Part shown: positions 1 through 29,600 of the stretch, piece by piece
Numbering within the stretch: position 1 is the first letter of the stretch
Layout: every line of letters starts with the position of its first letter
Translations under genes and position numbers: made by a program
NCBI GenBank assembly: GCA_029964075.1
Contig: CM057150.1
Location: forward strand, 1,240,001 to 1,304,000
DNA from: Patiria pectinifera
Lineage: Eukaryota > Echinodermata > Asteroidea > Valvatida > Asterinidae
DNA: 64,000 nt
Direction: 5' to 3'
Notes under the pieces: model-generated
Told to the model about the DNA's origin: nothing
The model's input: only the letters and a program-made list of their open reading frames with translations
The model's database searches: none

Positions 1-80
1 AAACACTAAGTTTAAGCAACTCCTAAGCTTAATCGGTAAACTTAATTAAACAACTTGCAAACTTCAAGGTGTAAGGCGTT

Positions 81-168
81 AAGGTGAAACTCCTGGTTTC
101 TGTTAACTTGTTAACTTGAAAGATGTAAAGGCGTCTAAGGTGAAACTCCTGGTTTCTGTTAACTTGTG
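81..168. repeat. Imperfect direct repeat in the 3' part of the gypsy element
   Basis: The segment beginning AAGGTGAAACTCCTGGTTTC occurs at about 81 and again at about 139, a period near 57 bp. It lies just downstream (in element orientation) of the zinc-finger ORF stop, in presumed 3' untranslated sequence before the unseen 3' LTR. No function is evident. Confidence 0.75.
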
Positions 169-171
169 AAC

Positions 172-1461
172 TTAAAACCCAGCTTTAAAATTAACATCAA
201 AAACGCGCTCGGTTTCCTCTCGGGTAACCAAAAGTCCTCCATGGTATAGACTACGGGTCTTCCTCTCAGTGATCTTTGTCACATTGCCAATCATGGAGCC
301 TTCCAGTTGTGCGTTGTTCATGGAGGGTCCCACGCCTTCTGACCTTGAGTCCTTATCCACGATGATCCTACGAATCTTCACTGGGGGTGGCGACTCAAAA
401 GTGTGGCCCGCCTTCTCAGGCTCGCTAGCCTCTCTCAGTACGACTACATCGTAGTGACGGGATGCAGAATCGTGCAGGGTACGCATCTCACCAAGGTAAG
501 TATCTGTCTTCTCCTTCTCGGTGATCCTCACGACTTGCCCGGCAAAGAACTTCCCAAGGGGTATCTCTCCTGGTTGCCGTATCGGCTCCTCTGGTTTAGT
601 GGCAGTGCTACACATCGACTCAACATCATCGGGGCCCTGCTGCAGTTGCCGGACCAGGCTCAAAGGTTTCCCTCCTGTCTGTTGCTTAGGCGTATTTTCC
701 TCCGGCATGCTGTCCCACAGCAGGGATAAGGTAGGCGAAACCGCTATCTCGAGAATGTCCTCCCTTGCTAGGAGCGGTCCCGCATCCAACTCTGGCTGGG
801 AAGAGCCCTGCCCTGCAGGCTCTCCATGCTCGCCTGAGGACACTGTCTCCAATGGATGAAGCGTTGCCTTGCCTAGCTTTGGCCCTACTTCGTCAGCTGG
901 CGCCTTCGATACCGTGCTAGATGGAGTATTCGCCTTCTTCGTAGCCTCGCCTAGCTTTGGCTGTACATCGTCAGCTGGCGCCTTCGATACCGTGCTTTGT
1001 GGAGTCTTCGCCTTCTTCGTAGCCTTACCACGATCTTTACTGGGAAAGTCCTCTGCCTGTTCATACTTGCGTTTCTTGCCTGATGTGGCCTTGTCCTTGG
1101 ATTCGGCATTGCTTTCCCTTCGGCGTCTGTCTTCGCGGGTCTCGTGAGACTCGCCCTTTATCTCGCCCACTTCATCCATGCGGTCGGGGTGACAGTCGCG
1201 GTAATGCGCCTTCAAATTGTCTCGGCGATTGTTCTTGTGGGCGCAGCGCCTACACCAGTAGTACAATCGCGGCCCATGCTCGGTAATTAGGTGGCGTTCT
1301 AGGCTTCTCTGGTGAAGTCTCACGTGGCACTTGGGGCACCTAGTGTGGTCCTGGTCCACCTCATCTCTGGACTTCTCTTGACTGTTTCGGCCCATGGCGA
1401 GTATGTACAGACTCTGTAGGGAAAATGCAAAAGTGGTGCATTTCATTATTGTGTGTTTCAC
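172..1461 (-). CDS. Extra gypsy ORF: two C2H2 zinc fingers plus low-complexity region
   Basis: This 429-residue ORF starts about 30 bases after the integrase stop, where env or accessory genes sit in some gypsy elements. Two C2H2-type fingers are visible near residues 40-95: C-x2-C-x11-H-x4-H beginning CPKC, then C-x2-C-x12-H-x4-H beginning CRRC. A basic, serine/proline-rich stretch follows, with an internal repeat of about 28 residues containing STVSKAPAD twice (about residues 155-200). A second methionine (MGRNSQEK) just before the fingers may be the real start. No transmembrane segment or env-like motif is seen. Role is unknown; nucleic-acid binding is inferred from the fingers. It could be an acquired host gene or a chromatin/RNA-binding accessory protein of the element. 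Confidence 0.75.
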   Translation of the reverse strand: MKHTIMKCTTFAFSLQSLYILAMGRNSQEKSRDEVDQDHTRCPKCHVRLHQRSLERHLITEHGPRLYYWCRRCAHKNNRRDNLKAHYRDCHPDRMDEVGEIKGESHETREDRRRRESNAESKDKATSGKKRKYEQAEDFPSKDRGKATKKAKTPQSTVSKAPADDVQPKLGEATKKANTPSSTVSKAPADEVGPKLGKATLHPLETVSSGEHGEPAGQGSSQPELDAGPLLAREDILEIAVSPTLSLLWDSMPEENTPKQQTGGKPLSLVRQLQQGPDDVESMCSTATKPEEPIRQPGEIPLGKFFAGQVVRITEKEKTDTYLGEMRTLHDSASRHYDVVVLREASEPEKAGHTFESPPPVKIRRIIVDKDSRSEGVGPSMNNAQLEGSMIGNVTKITERKTRSLYHGGLLVTREETERVFDVNFKAGF

Positions 1462-1492
1462 CTTCTCTCGCTCTCACAACAATCTTTCAAAT

Positions 1493-3412
1493 CTAGCGAT
1501 ATCTCTGGGGCACCCTGCGATGCCTGGGGGGATTCCGACGCGGTAATGGGGACTCAGTAGTGCGTGTTTGCCTTTCCGAGTTTTCAGGCCTCAATGGGGT
1601 TTCGGGACTTGGAATCACAATCGGTGGTGTCTCCTGGGTAGGGTGATTGCCCTCTGGTGACACTCTGGGGGTGAAAGGACGGGCGGTTGGGTTTGGAATT
1701 CGCCTCCCTGTCGTAGGCGTCTCTATTTGCCCGCTGGAATTGTCTTCCGCTTGTGCTGGAACGCTGGTTTCCTGCTGTTGGCTGGTATTATCTGCATTGG
1801 CTTCTGTTGTGTTCTCAATCCATGAAATGAGGGGATTTCCTATGTAGGACTTCAAGCGGTCCCGATGCACAACTTTCATCTTTCCACCCTTTTTACGTTG
1901 AATTCGGAAGATGACATCGGACAGCTTGTGCACGATGAGATACGGACCCTCCCATCGGCACTGCAATTTAGGCGACAAGCCTTTCCTCTTTGCCGGATTG
2001 TGCAGCCACACGAAATCTCCAGCCACCAAGTTATACTTCACAGATCGTCTGTCGTAATGAGTCTTCTGCCTTCTGGCGCTCCGCTTCAGACACTCACGTG
2101 CCCTACCGTGCGCGAGTCTGAACTGCTCCCTCAGTTGTTGCGCATAGTCAGTCTCTTCGCCTTCAACCTCTTGTTGGTCGTCACGGGGTTGTTCAACAGC
2201 CAAGTCGATAGGAAGGCGCACCTCGCGTCCGAGCATCAACATATTAGGCGATTCACCTGTTGACTCCTGTGGTGAGGCACGATAGGCAAACATTGCCAGT
2301 GGAATCTTTTCATCCCAATCTCGCTGTCGTCTGTGCGGCTCTATCATCATAGAAACCATTGTGAGCAATGTGCGATTGAATCGCTCAATCATCCCGTCAC
2401 TCTTCGGATTGTACGGCGTCGTTCGCGTTTTCTCGATGCCCAGTAGGCGACACATTTCCGCGAAGACCTGGGACTCAAAATTACGACCTTGGTCGGAGTG
2501 TAGAACCTCGGGCACACCATACCGGCTCACAAACTCTTTCACGAATTTATCGGCTACTGTTTTTGCCGTTTGGTCCGGGATCGGGTAGGCTTCTGTCCAC
2601 TTACTCAGGTAATCGCCCACCACCAGTATGTACTTGTTCCCTCTCTCGGTAACCGGTAAAGGACCAAGCACGTCCAAGGCCACCCTTTCCATAGGCGCTC
2701 CAACCATCTTTTGCTGCAGGGGAGCTCTTCTGGTCTTTGTTGGTGATTTCTTACGGGCGCAGACATTACATCGCCTGAGGATGGTTCGAACGTCTGCCGA
2801 AATTCCAGCCCAGTAGAATCTCACCTTAACTTTAGCCAAGGTTTTCCTAACGCCCAAGTGTCCTCCAGATGTGTTGCCATGTAGTTGATTCACCATTTCG
2901 TCTTGGTAATTCGCTGGTAGCACCGTGAGCCATCTCACCTCATGCCCGTCGTCTGACTCCCATTTCCGGCAGAGAACACCACTGCGGACTTCAAGTTGGC
3001 CCCAGTGGCGCCTATAAGTCTTCGCCCTGGACGACAACGCAGACATATCCGCCCAGTCAGGTTCTCGCTGATGTTCTTCTTTTGCTTTTATCACCCATCT
3101 GAGGTCTTCTTCCTCCAGCTGCGCCTTCCGCAACTCTTCTGAACTCAGGGTCGGTTGTGCGGTCACGACTCTCGAGTGAGATACCGCCGACGGTGTTTCT
3201 GTTTTCTTTACTTCATCGTTGTCTGTCGGTTGACATTTTGCCTGTTGTCCCTCTTCTCGGCCACATTGAGTGCAAGGCATCCTTGATAGGCCGTCCGCAT
3301 TCGTGTGAGAGCGCCCTGCTCGATGTACCACAGTGAAGTCGAACTCACTGATCACCTGCAACCATCTCGCCATTTGTCCTTGGGGATCCCGAAAGTTTAC
3401 AAGCCATCGCAA
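1493..3412 (-). CDS. Gypsy pol, C-terminal part: end of RNase H, integrase, GPY-like domain
   Basis: The frame begins inside RNase H (DHGALRWL region, continuing to HRAGRSHTNADGLSR) and has no real start codon of its own; it is the continuation of the upstream pol frame after a one-base frameshift. An HHCC zinc-binding motif (HLGVRKT to CNVCARKK) precedes the integrase core. The catalytic triad is D247 (LDVLG), D307 (HSDQG) and E343 (MIERFNR), giving D-D-35-E spacing. A GPY/F-like motif (RWEGPYLI) follows, then a Pro/Thr-rich tail. Integrase inserts the cDNA copy into host DNA. Confidence 0.92.
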   Translation of the reverse strand: MRWLVNFRDPQGQMARWLQVISEFDFTVVHRAGRSHTNADGLSRMPCTQCGREEGQQAKCQPTDNDEVKKTETPSAVSHSRVVTAQPTLSSEELRKAQLEEEDLRWVIKAKEEHQREPDWADMSALSSRAKTYRRHWGQLEVRSGVLCRKWESDDGHEVRWLTVLPANYQDEMVNQLHGNTSGGHLGVRKTLAKVKVRFYWAGISADVRTILRRCNVCARKKSPTKTRRAPLQQKMVGAPMERVALDVLGPLPVTERGNKYILVVGDYLSKWTEAYPIPDQTAKTVADKFVKEFVSRYGVPEVLHSDQGRNFESQVFAEMCRLLGIEKTRTTPYNPKSDGMIERFNRTLLTMVSMMIEPHRRQRDWDEKIPLAMFAYRASPQESTGESPNMLMLGREVRLPIDLAVEQPRDDQQEVEGEETDYAQQLREQFRLAHGRARECLKRSARRQKTHYDRRSVKYNLVAGDFVWLHNPAKRKGLSPKLQCRWEGPYLIVHKLSDVIFRIQRKKGGKMKVVHRDRLKSYIGNPLISWIENTTEANADNTSQQQETSVPAQAEDNSSGQIETPTTGRRIPNPTARPFTPRVSPEGNHPTQETPPIVIPSPETPLRPENSERQTRTTESPLPRRNPPRHRRVPQRYR

Positions 3413-5355
3413 GGCTCCGTGGTCTGTCCGAATGGTAATTCTACGCCCGTACAGGTACTGCCGAAATGTTTCAGGAAGACCACCACCGCCAAGAGCTCGC
3501 GCCTCGTAACGCAGTAATTGCGCTCAGCCTTGCTTAACACTCTACTCGCGTAGGCGATGAGTTGTTCTCGACCTTCAACAATCTGCGAAAGAACGGCTCC
3601 TATACCCGACCCACTGGCATCAGTATCCAAGATGTAATCGGCATCTGCAACAGGATAGGCGAGTATAGGTGATTGCTGTAGTCTCATCTTCAGCTCCTGG
3701 AAGGCGTCTTCACAGGCGCTACTCCAAATGAAGTCTCTGGACTTCTCGGTGAGACCATGCAGGGGGCGGGCGATGTCAGCAAACCCTCTGATGTACCTCC
3801 TGTAATAAGACGCCAGACCTAAAAAGCTCTGGACATCTTTTACCGTCTTGGGTGATGGCCACTCCCGTATGGCGCGAATCTTGTCCGGGTCTGTACCGAT
3901 ACCCTCACCGGACACGACATGCCCTAGGTACAGTACACTCCTCCTGAACAGGTGACACTTTTTAGGGTTAAGCTTGAGACCGGACGCTCGCAGGCGTTGG
4001 AATACTGTCTCGAGTCGGCTCAACTCTTCCTCCACCGTTGTTGCAAAGACGATTACATCATCCAAGTAAACCAATAAGGTTTCCCAGTGAAGGCCAGCTA
4101 GCACCCGCTCCATCAGCCGCTCAAAGGTGGATGGAGCATTACATAATCCGAATGGCATGACTCGCCAGGAGTACAAACCACCTCGGACTACGAATGCCGA
4201 TTTCTCTCTCGCATCATCGTCGAGCTCCACCTGCCAATACCCGGACGCCAGGTCTAAGGTGGAAAACCACTTGCTGCCGGATAGGGTGTCTAGGGACTCG
4301 TCGATGCGGGGTATAGGGAAGGCGTCCTTGATAGTTACCGCATTTAGGCGCCGGTAGTCTACACAAAAGCGTTGGCTGCCATCCTTCTTCTTAACGAGGA
4401 CCACATTCGATGCCCAAGGACTTTCTGTCGGCTCTATCCTACCCTCCCTAACCATTTCCTGGATTTGCCGATTGATTTCTTTCTGTTCACTTGGAGGAAA
4501 ACGCCTGGGCCGCTCCTTGATAGGATGCGCTTCGCCTGTGTTTATCCTATGTCGGACCAGGTCTGTACGGCCGATATCTGTGTCGCTCCTTGCAAAAACG
4601 TCTTGGTATGTCCGCAAGAGTTCACCTACTTTCCTATGGTACTTCCTCTCCACATCTTGGATGCTACGGTTGTACAGATCCTTAAGGTGTTCGGGGACAT
4701 CTACCTGCCCCGTCTCAGTAGGCGGTGTCAGCCCATTCTCTACTTCATCATTCCCTACAGGCATTAGGAAGCCCACCATAGTACCTCGCCTCACGACACA
4801 TTCCCTCTTTCCAGGGTTGAACACACGAACGGGAAGCAACTCTTCTCCTGGGTTCACAAGAACACGCGCGACGATCATGCCCTTGTCCGCCACCTCACTT
4901 CGATCACAAGGCTCTATGAGACCCAGCTGACTGCTGACGCGCTCACCTGTCACCAACCCAGGCACTAATGCTTCATGTCCTGCGGGGACCCTCGTTGTTT
5001 CTCCTACGATTACCCTTGCACATAGGCCTCCTCCATTTAGGTCATTGCATGTTATTTTCTCCCCATTTAGTTTCAGTTCAAGTGAGTGGAAGTCCAAGGA
5101 ACCCTGCGTTGGCAACAGAAAATCCATTCCCAGGATTCCTTCAACTTCACCTATTTTGCCGAAAACAGCCCGAACGGGACACGTCGTCCTTCCAATTTGC
5201 ACTTCTACCAAGGCTCTTCCGAGAGTTTCCATGTTGCTACCGTCAGCGTTACGAACTCCTGTACCTCCACTCTCCAGCTTAGGTCGTTTCTCAATTGGAA
5301 TCTTGTAGTAAAACTCTGACGATAGGACGGTGTCCGTCGCACCTGTGTCCACCAA
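3397..5355 (-). CDS. Gypsy pol, N-terminal part: aspartic protease, reverse transcriptase, RNase H
   Basis: Protease shows the active-site motif DTGATDT right at the start and LGMDFL downstream. Reverse transcriptase spans about residues 270-450, with WASNVVLVKKKDGSQRFCVD, DLASGYWQV, MPFGLCNAPSTF and the catalytic YLDD at about residue 430. RNase H begins near residue 570 (DTDASGSGIGAVLSQ). The frame stays open upstream to a TAG near 5410, so the listed start inside the protease is not the true one; gag ends about 40 bases further upstream in another frame. The last about 25 residues are out of frame: a single base appears to be missing at 3461-3470 (after VVFLKHF). Confidence 0.93.
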   Translation of the reverse strand: MVDTGATDTVLSSEFYYKIPIEKRPKLESGGTGVRNADGSNMETLGRALVEVQIGRTTCPVRAVFGKIGEVEGILGMDFLLPTQGSLDFHSLELKLNGEKITCNDLNGGGLCARVIVGETTRVPAGHEALVPGLVTGERVSSQLGLIEPCDRSEVADKGMIVARVLVNPGEELLPVRVFNPGKRECVVRRGTMVGFLMPVGNDEVENGLTPPTETGQVDVPEHLKDLYNRSIQDVERKYHRKVGELLRTYQDVFARSDTDIGRTDLVRHRINTGEAHPIKERPRRFPPSEQKEINRQIQEMVREGRIEPTESPWASNVVLVKKKDGSQRFCVDYRRLNAVTIKDAFPIPRIDESLDTLSGSKWFSTLDLASGYWQVELDDDAREKSAFVVRGGLYSWRVMPFGLCNAPSTFERLMERVLAGLHWETLLVYLDDVIVFATTVEEELSRLETVFQRLRASGLKLNPKKCHLFRRSVLYLGHVVSGEGIGTDPDKIRAIREWPSPKTVKDVQSFLGLASYYRRYIRGFADIARPLHGLTEKSRDFIWSSACEDAFQELKMRLQQSPILAYPVADADYILDTDASGSGIGAVLSQIVEGREQLIAYASRVLSKAERNYCVTRRELLAVVVFLKHFGSTCTGVELPFGQTTEPCDGL

Positions 5356-5455
5356 GAGGTTTGCCTTGACTCCCCTTATAAACGCCTGTACTATACATCT
5401 CTCCCATCCCTACTTGGTCTCTCGTGGTTGTCTCCGTTCTGGTGTTTCGGCCCGT

Positions 5456-6778
5456 CTATTTCTCCAGCTGTCCCTCGGGCCTTGGAGCCAGCTGGATGTC
5501 GTTTCCCGACGCCTGTCTGTCGATGTCATGTCCGACGCGCTTCCTGCACTCCCGTGCAAAATGCCCTCGGTTATTGCACTTGAAGCACACGTCTTGGGGA
5601 GTTGCCTTGCGCCTGGCAGCAATCCTCGGCCCTCTAGGCGCTCCTGGGTTTCGCTTTGACTTCATGTCATCTAGCATTTTTGTCATCCTTTGGAGCCATT
5701 CCTTAACTTCTTGGTCACTTGCACTCTGAATAAATGACTCCTTTGCTTGACTACTACTCTCCCGAACTTCACTCTTGACCTCCTGCATAGGATCGTTCGA
5801 TATCCCGTCTACTCCTCGGGCGTACTTGACTCGTCTGTCACTCCGTTGTTCCTCAATCTTGAGGAAGCTCTCTGTGCTTAAGTCGGCGCGGATGGCTTCA
5901 TCCAGTGACAACGGTCTTGCCCTGAACACTCCTTCGCGGATGGCTTGCTCCCGAATAGCGTCTGAAAAATGACCCCTAGCTAGGCGATCTCGCCCGTCGT
6001 CTGTCAATTCTGGATAGGCGAGTGCCGACAGGTCACGTATGGATTGTCCCAACTCTTGCAACGTCTCCTTATCTCCTTGACGCCCGGGGCCAAATCGCTT
6101 TTCAAGGAGACCCATCAGCTCAGTATAGGTAACGTCTTTGCCGCTGGAAGCGAGGTTCCCAAGCACTTTCACTGCCTCGCTTTGGAGACTTGCTGCAAGG
6201 AAAACTTTCGCTTGACTATCGGTCCAAGCATTTGCCAGTTTACACGCCTTGAAGTGCTGCTTATACTCCCTCCAAGGGGTCTTCCCGTTGAATCTGTCTG
6301 GTAGGATGTTCGGCCGCTTACTAGTACTAGTGTTCGACTCGCAGCTGCCCTTCTCCTTCGTTGTGGTTTTCTCCCTGACGCCAAATGGATCCAGCTCGCC
6401 TCCTTCGAACTTGGCGCTATGATTCACTCGCAGAGAGACATCTTCTATTGCACTCGAGGGCGAAACTTCACTGTCACATCTGGAAGGTGTCCATCCTACA
6501 AGGTTGCTGGTTTCAGCCGTAGGCGTCGATGAAGCTGGTTGCGTAGGCACTGGGGTAGGTGGAGGTGCGAATGTGTTAAACTTCTTTCTAGGTTTTGGAG
6601 TAGGTGGAATTCTTGACCGCAGAGCAGGCGCTGACATCACCGAACCCCGATGTCCAATGTTGAGTATCTCGAGTAGTTCTTGCACTTGAAGTTGTAACCG
6701 GTAGTTTTCAGCCTTGAGTTTCTCTCTCTCATGGGTCGCTCGCTGAAGATCGCTGTCAATCTGGTCGACCTCCGACAA
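5456..6778 (-). CDS. Gypsy Gag polyprotein with CCHC zinc knuckle
   Basis: A 440-residue ORF directly downstream of the LTR/leader. The N-terminal about 40 residues (MSEVDQIDSDLQRATHEREK onward) look like a coiled coil. A proline-rich linker follows, then a capsid-like helical region (about residues 155-300, beginning near LPDRFNGKTPW). Near the C-terminus is one CCHC knuckle, C-x2-C-x4-H-x4-C (CFKCNNRGHFAREC), which in Gag proteins binds the packaged RNA. It ends about 40 bases before the pol frame opens, so pol would need frameshifting or another bypass. Confidence 0.92.
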   Translation of the reverse strand: MSEVDQIDSDLQRATHEREKLKAENYRLQLQVQELLEILNIGHRGSVMSAPALRSRIPPTPKPRKKFNTFAPPPTPVPTQPASSTPTAETSNLVGWTPSRCDSEVSPSSAIEDVSLRVNHSAKFEGGELDPFGVREKTTTKEKGSCESNTSTSKRPNILPDRFNGKTPWREYKQHFKACKLANAWTDSQAKVFLAASLQSEAVKVLGNLASSGKDVTYTELMGLLEKRFGPGRQGDKETLQELGQSIRDLSALAYPELTDDGRDRLARGHFSDAIREQAIREGVFRARPLSLDEAIRADLSTESFLKIEEQRSDRRVKYARGVDGISNDPMQEVKSEVRESSSQAKESFIQSASDQEVKEWLQRMTKMLDDMKSKRNPGAPRGPRIAARRKATPQDVCFKCNNRGHFARECRKRVGHDIDRQASGNDIQLAPRPEGQLEK

Positions 6779-7142
6779 ACTCTAACGTGGACACAATGTT
6801 GGCTGCTTATTCTAACTCTTCCTGGCCAGTTAACTCACCAACTAGTGATGTAGAGGCAGCCCGTCCGGTGGGTCCCTCTTCTGGATTAACTCGCTAGCGG
6901 ATAATCAATCGCAGCGCTGTCAGACCTGCATGAAACTGACTGACGACTCACCCAAGAAGTAACTCGTGTTATGCGCTTCTGCTTGTGACTGACAGAGTGA
7001 GTGCAGTGAGTGAGTGTCGCGCGCGCGGCTGACGCACGCTTTTATACCCGCGGGCAGCGCGTGCATAGACAGTAGCAGCGCGGAGACCACCGACGCGGGC
7101 ACCAGTACCCTAGACTGGCACTATGTCCAATGTTTCGTTACA
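6779..7142 (-). mobile_element. Gypsy 5' LTR and leader
   Basis: In element orientation the sequence begins TGTAACGAAACATTGG at 7142, a normal TG LTR start, and runs to the gag ATG. The border between LTR and primer-binding site could not be placed, because the second LTR is not in the window for comparison. The GC-rich stretch with repeated ACTCACTC around 6990-7020 lies just after the TATA box, as expected for the transcript start region. Confidence 0.7.
7040..7050 (-). promoter_or_regulatory. TATA box of the gypsy LTR promoter
   Basis: The minus strand reads GGGTATAAAAGCG about 95 bases inside the LTR start, in a GC-rich context. Spacing and orientation fit the polymerase II promoter of an LTR retrotransposon. 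Confidence 0.7.
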
Positions 7143-7428
7143 ATATTGTGATGCTCACACACAGACAATATGCCTTAAGCTTTTTTTGCTTCTGGAGCTT
7201 TGTTGTGAGTTTCGTTATGAATAAACACTGCATTGTGCATAAAAATAACTGTAGGCTAAAACGGTAGATCAATTACTGAGAATTTTGTGACTACACTGAC
7301 ATGTACAAAGACATCAATGGGTTATCATGATCTGTTTAGAACACCAGAAGATGAGTTGGAAAATACATGTACCACAAAAACCATTTCTCCTCATCAACTC
7401 ACAATCACTGGATATTGTATTCATTCAG

Positions 7429-26631
<19,203 letters not shown>

Positions 26632-29600
26632 TAGTTTAGCCATCTGTAAAATAAAATATTGCGCAATTTTGTTTGAATGTAAAAACGCACGTCGATAATA
26701 TTGGATTGTCTTTGTATACATCACCAAAACCATCCTGTGCTTCCTGGAACACGGCTCTGCAAATCAATCTGATTACACGCCAAAGACATAAAATATGGAT
26801 CGACTTCAGTGTCGATCTAAATTCCATCCTGCTGCCTAGCAGAAGAAAACAAAGAATCAGCTGGACACAAGAAATTGCCATCACGTGACATATCAGCTTG
26901 CACCTTGTTTAGAGCAATTATATGCTTATCAACGTAATGTCAAATAATGCATCTACATGTTTAATAGTTTTATGGTATTACGATCATTATTTTCAGGGTT
27001 TCTTAACTAAATTATGTCTGAGGAAAGTCCTGAGGTGAAATATATTATACATTTAAATTCCATCTGAAAAAAAAGTATAATCAATGCATTATACTAGGAT
27101 CTCTTTAAATTCGCTTGCAATACATTGTTATTTCGGTTGTGCATATTATTCGTACAAATGAAGTACTCAGAGAGCAAACTTATAGTGTCATTTTTGAACA
27201 TTTTATAAACCGTTGTTTTAATTTAAAAAACAAATGAACATAAAGGTACATGTACTTGTATTATAACTGGAAAGGTATGTAAAGGGTTTTTGTTTTTATT
27301 AAAAAAAACAGATGGTAGATTTCCAAGGAGAGAGGAGGCACCCCGACTCCACCCTCACGACAGCAGGGAGTGCCTTCGGCACGCCTTCACTTAATATCCT
27401 CCTTTCATATCAACATTCCGTTGTTTTTATCAAGCTATAAACCTAAAGTATGCAGCAATAAAACGTACCTCGCGATACATCAGACGATCAGACAACTTCC
27501 GTGGTTGAAAGGGTGTTGAAATGGTTCGCAAAAGTGCCTTTTGATGAGTTCGACGACCAGTCAAAGATGAAATTACTGTCAAGCTCGGCACGGTAGAAGT
27601 GATACAAAAGTTGAAGGTAATAAAGGGAGAGACTAGTGAACGAGAATACTTTCGCACGGAGTTGCTAATGATATTCATTATCGCAAAACCATCGAACTCA
27701 TGGACACTTGAATTATCAAACAGCCTTTTAACGAAAGGCGAATTAAGGATCTCTAGTGTAGTTTAAGCAGACGATGACACAGATAATAACGTCACTTCAT
27801 AATTAAAGTATACACACATTATTATAAAGCCATTTTAAAAAGTTTTTAAGGTTTAGTGGCAACGACAATAAACCGAGTGAACGTCAGTTGAGAAAAAGTA
27901 TATTGAGTGGATATTGAAAACTTAAATTTATTTAAATTCAAATTTAGCAGCAAATTAATATTACACAAACGCTCTTTGTTTGGATGGAAAAAAAAAAACC
28001 GCTAGCCGTCATGGCTGCCAGGATATTTAATGAGGGAAAATGGTGAACGTTAACCGTCATTGCTAGGAGGATTATTATAGAGGGAGAATTGGGAACAGTG
28101 ACGCATTTCTAGGAGTATAATTTTTGGGAAAATCAAGAACTCCCCGTTTCCTGAATGCTGGATTCGCCCTACACATACCTCACAGTTCATTGTGGTTGTC
28201 TGAAAGCAAGACAAGGCAAGTCTATTAACCCCAACTCCCTAGGGGTGTGCAAAATCATATTGAAATTGGAGGATTCAGGACTGTAAGGGCTATAGCTGGT
28301 TCCAGAGTGAACATCCTATTCAATTGATTCACAATGCCTATCCCCTGAACGTCCAAGCAAGCATTGTCTGCAAACATCATCAGTGATAAAACCTCGGTTT
28401 AAAATGGTTACAAATATTCAACAACGTCCTTTTGAAGGCCCGGTTTTTTTTAAAGTTAAATTTATATTATTGTTTGCCTAAGCACGATTGTTAATGAAGA
28501 TATTGTGTACTACAGTTGTTGAAACAAGTTATCTGTGTCATTTTCTTTATTGTTACAAACAGTCAGAACACAGTGTAAATTGCTCCTTTTTGGTGGACGA
28601 AAGAGGTTCTAGGGTCATTGCGTTTAAATGGTGTGATATACGCTGAACGGATTGAGCAATTTCAGTATTTTTTCATGGAAAAGTAGTTTATGAAATTAGC
28701 TTTCCAGTCATTATTAGTTTTGGTGCTGCATATTTTTTTGAATATCAATTATATATTTTTTGGGGGGGGGTGGGTTCCGCTTTTTTGGACTCTGTATAAG
28801 TCACACACGATCGAAGGCCTACATAGTCTACCATCGTAAGTTATTTAATTCACAATTGTGAGTAAGTCAGTCAGTCTGTCAATCAGTAAGATAGGTACAC
28901 AAATGATTTAGGCTGGTTCTCTGGAACCAGAAAAAAAATCAGCATATAGAAGAACTTTTAGTTATCTTGACCCTGACATTCGGGATCTCATGTCGTTGTT
29001 TTTTTTTAATAGATGATGGTACTGATTGTGCATGTGACAGCTTCTTGCTGTAAATTATCAAACCCTGATCTGTCTCTCCAAATATACCCCTTTCTGTGAA
29101 ATGAGCCTTCAGAGTTTATTGCATTCACGGGGAATCATCTCGATCAGTATTTTTGAAGAAATCGGACATTCTTCATATCCGTTTCAGCAATTCGCGATGT
29201 ACGAGTCGCATCTTTTGGGCTTTGGGGTCGAACCCACGGTCAACAAAAACCCCAATCTTTGTGGAATGAAAGTACTTGGGGAGTAAGTTACCAAAATAGA
29301 CTTTTTAAAAATATTATTGGGGGGATTTTAAGGGGCGCAAAAACTGATTTGGGATTTATTTTTTTTAAAGCCATCCAGCCGAAATGCAAATTTTAGACCC
29401 TTCAAAACAGCTGGAATTTTAAACTTTCAAAATTTGAAATTTGTACCCCATTTTTTCTACTAAGAAATGAATTTACCGGGGTTCTCATAATGATTTCTTT
29501 TTTGGGGTACAAGTAGGACCAACATTTGTCTTTTCATATCTGGAGAGATAAACAATGGTGCACAATATGACTCTAGGACAGAAAAAAAGTGTAAGTTGTA

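Larger units (their letters stand above)
1..7142 (-). mobile_element. Ty3/gypsy-type LTR retrotransposon, 3' LTR off the left edge
   Basis: Read on the minus strand from 7142 leftward: LTR start TGTAACG, a TATA box, leader, gag, protease-RT-RNase H, integrase, then an additional zinc-finger ORF. The order PR-RT-RH-IN is that of the Ty3/gypsy group. The right edge is set by comparison with receptor copy B: the sequence from about 7143 onward matches B from about 40445, whereas nothing to the left does. The element therefore sits in the intron before the first visible Ig exon of copy A. ORFs are long, but pol is broken by one frameshift near 3461-3470. No sequence matching the LTR start occurs at 1-171, so the 3' LTR lies outside the window. 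Confidence 0.93.

Noticed and set aside
869..1147. Plus-strand open frames over the gypsy element (for example 403-729, 869-1147, 4372-4930)
   Set aside because: They lie opposite the long minus-strand gag, pol and zinc-finger frames and show no domain of their own; they are shadows of those genes.
172..1461. Envelope protein of an errantivirus-like element
   Set aside because: No signal peptide, transmembrane helix or fusion-like region; the ORF instead has two C2H2 fingers and low-complexity sequence.
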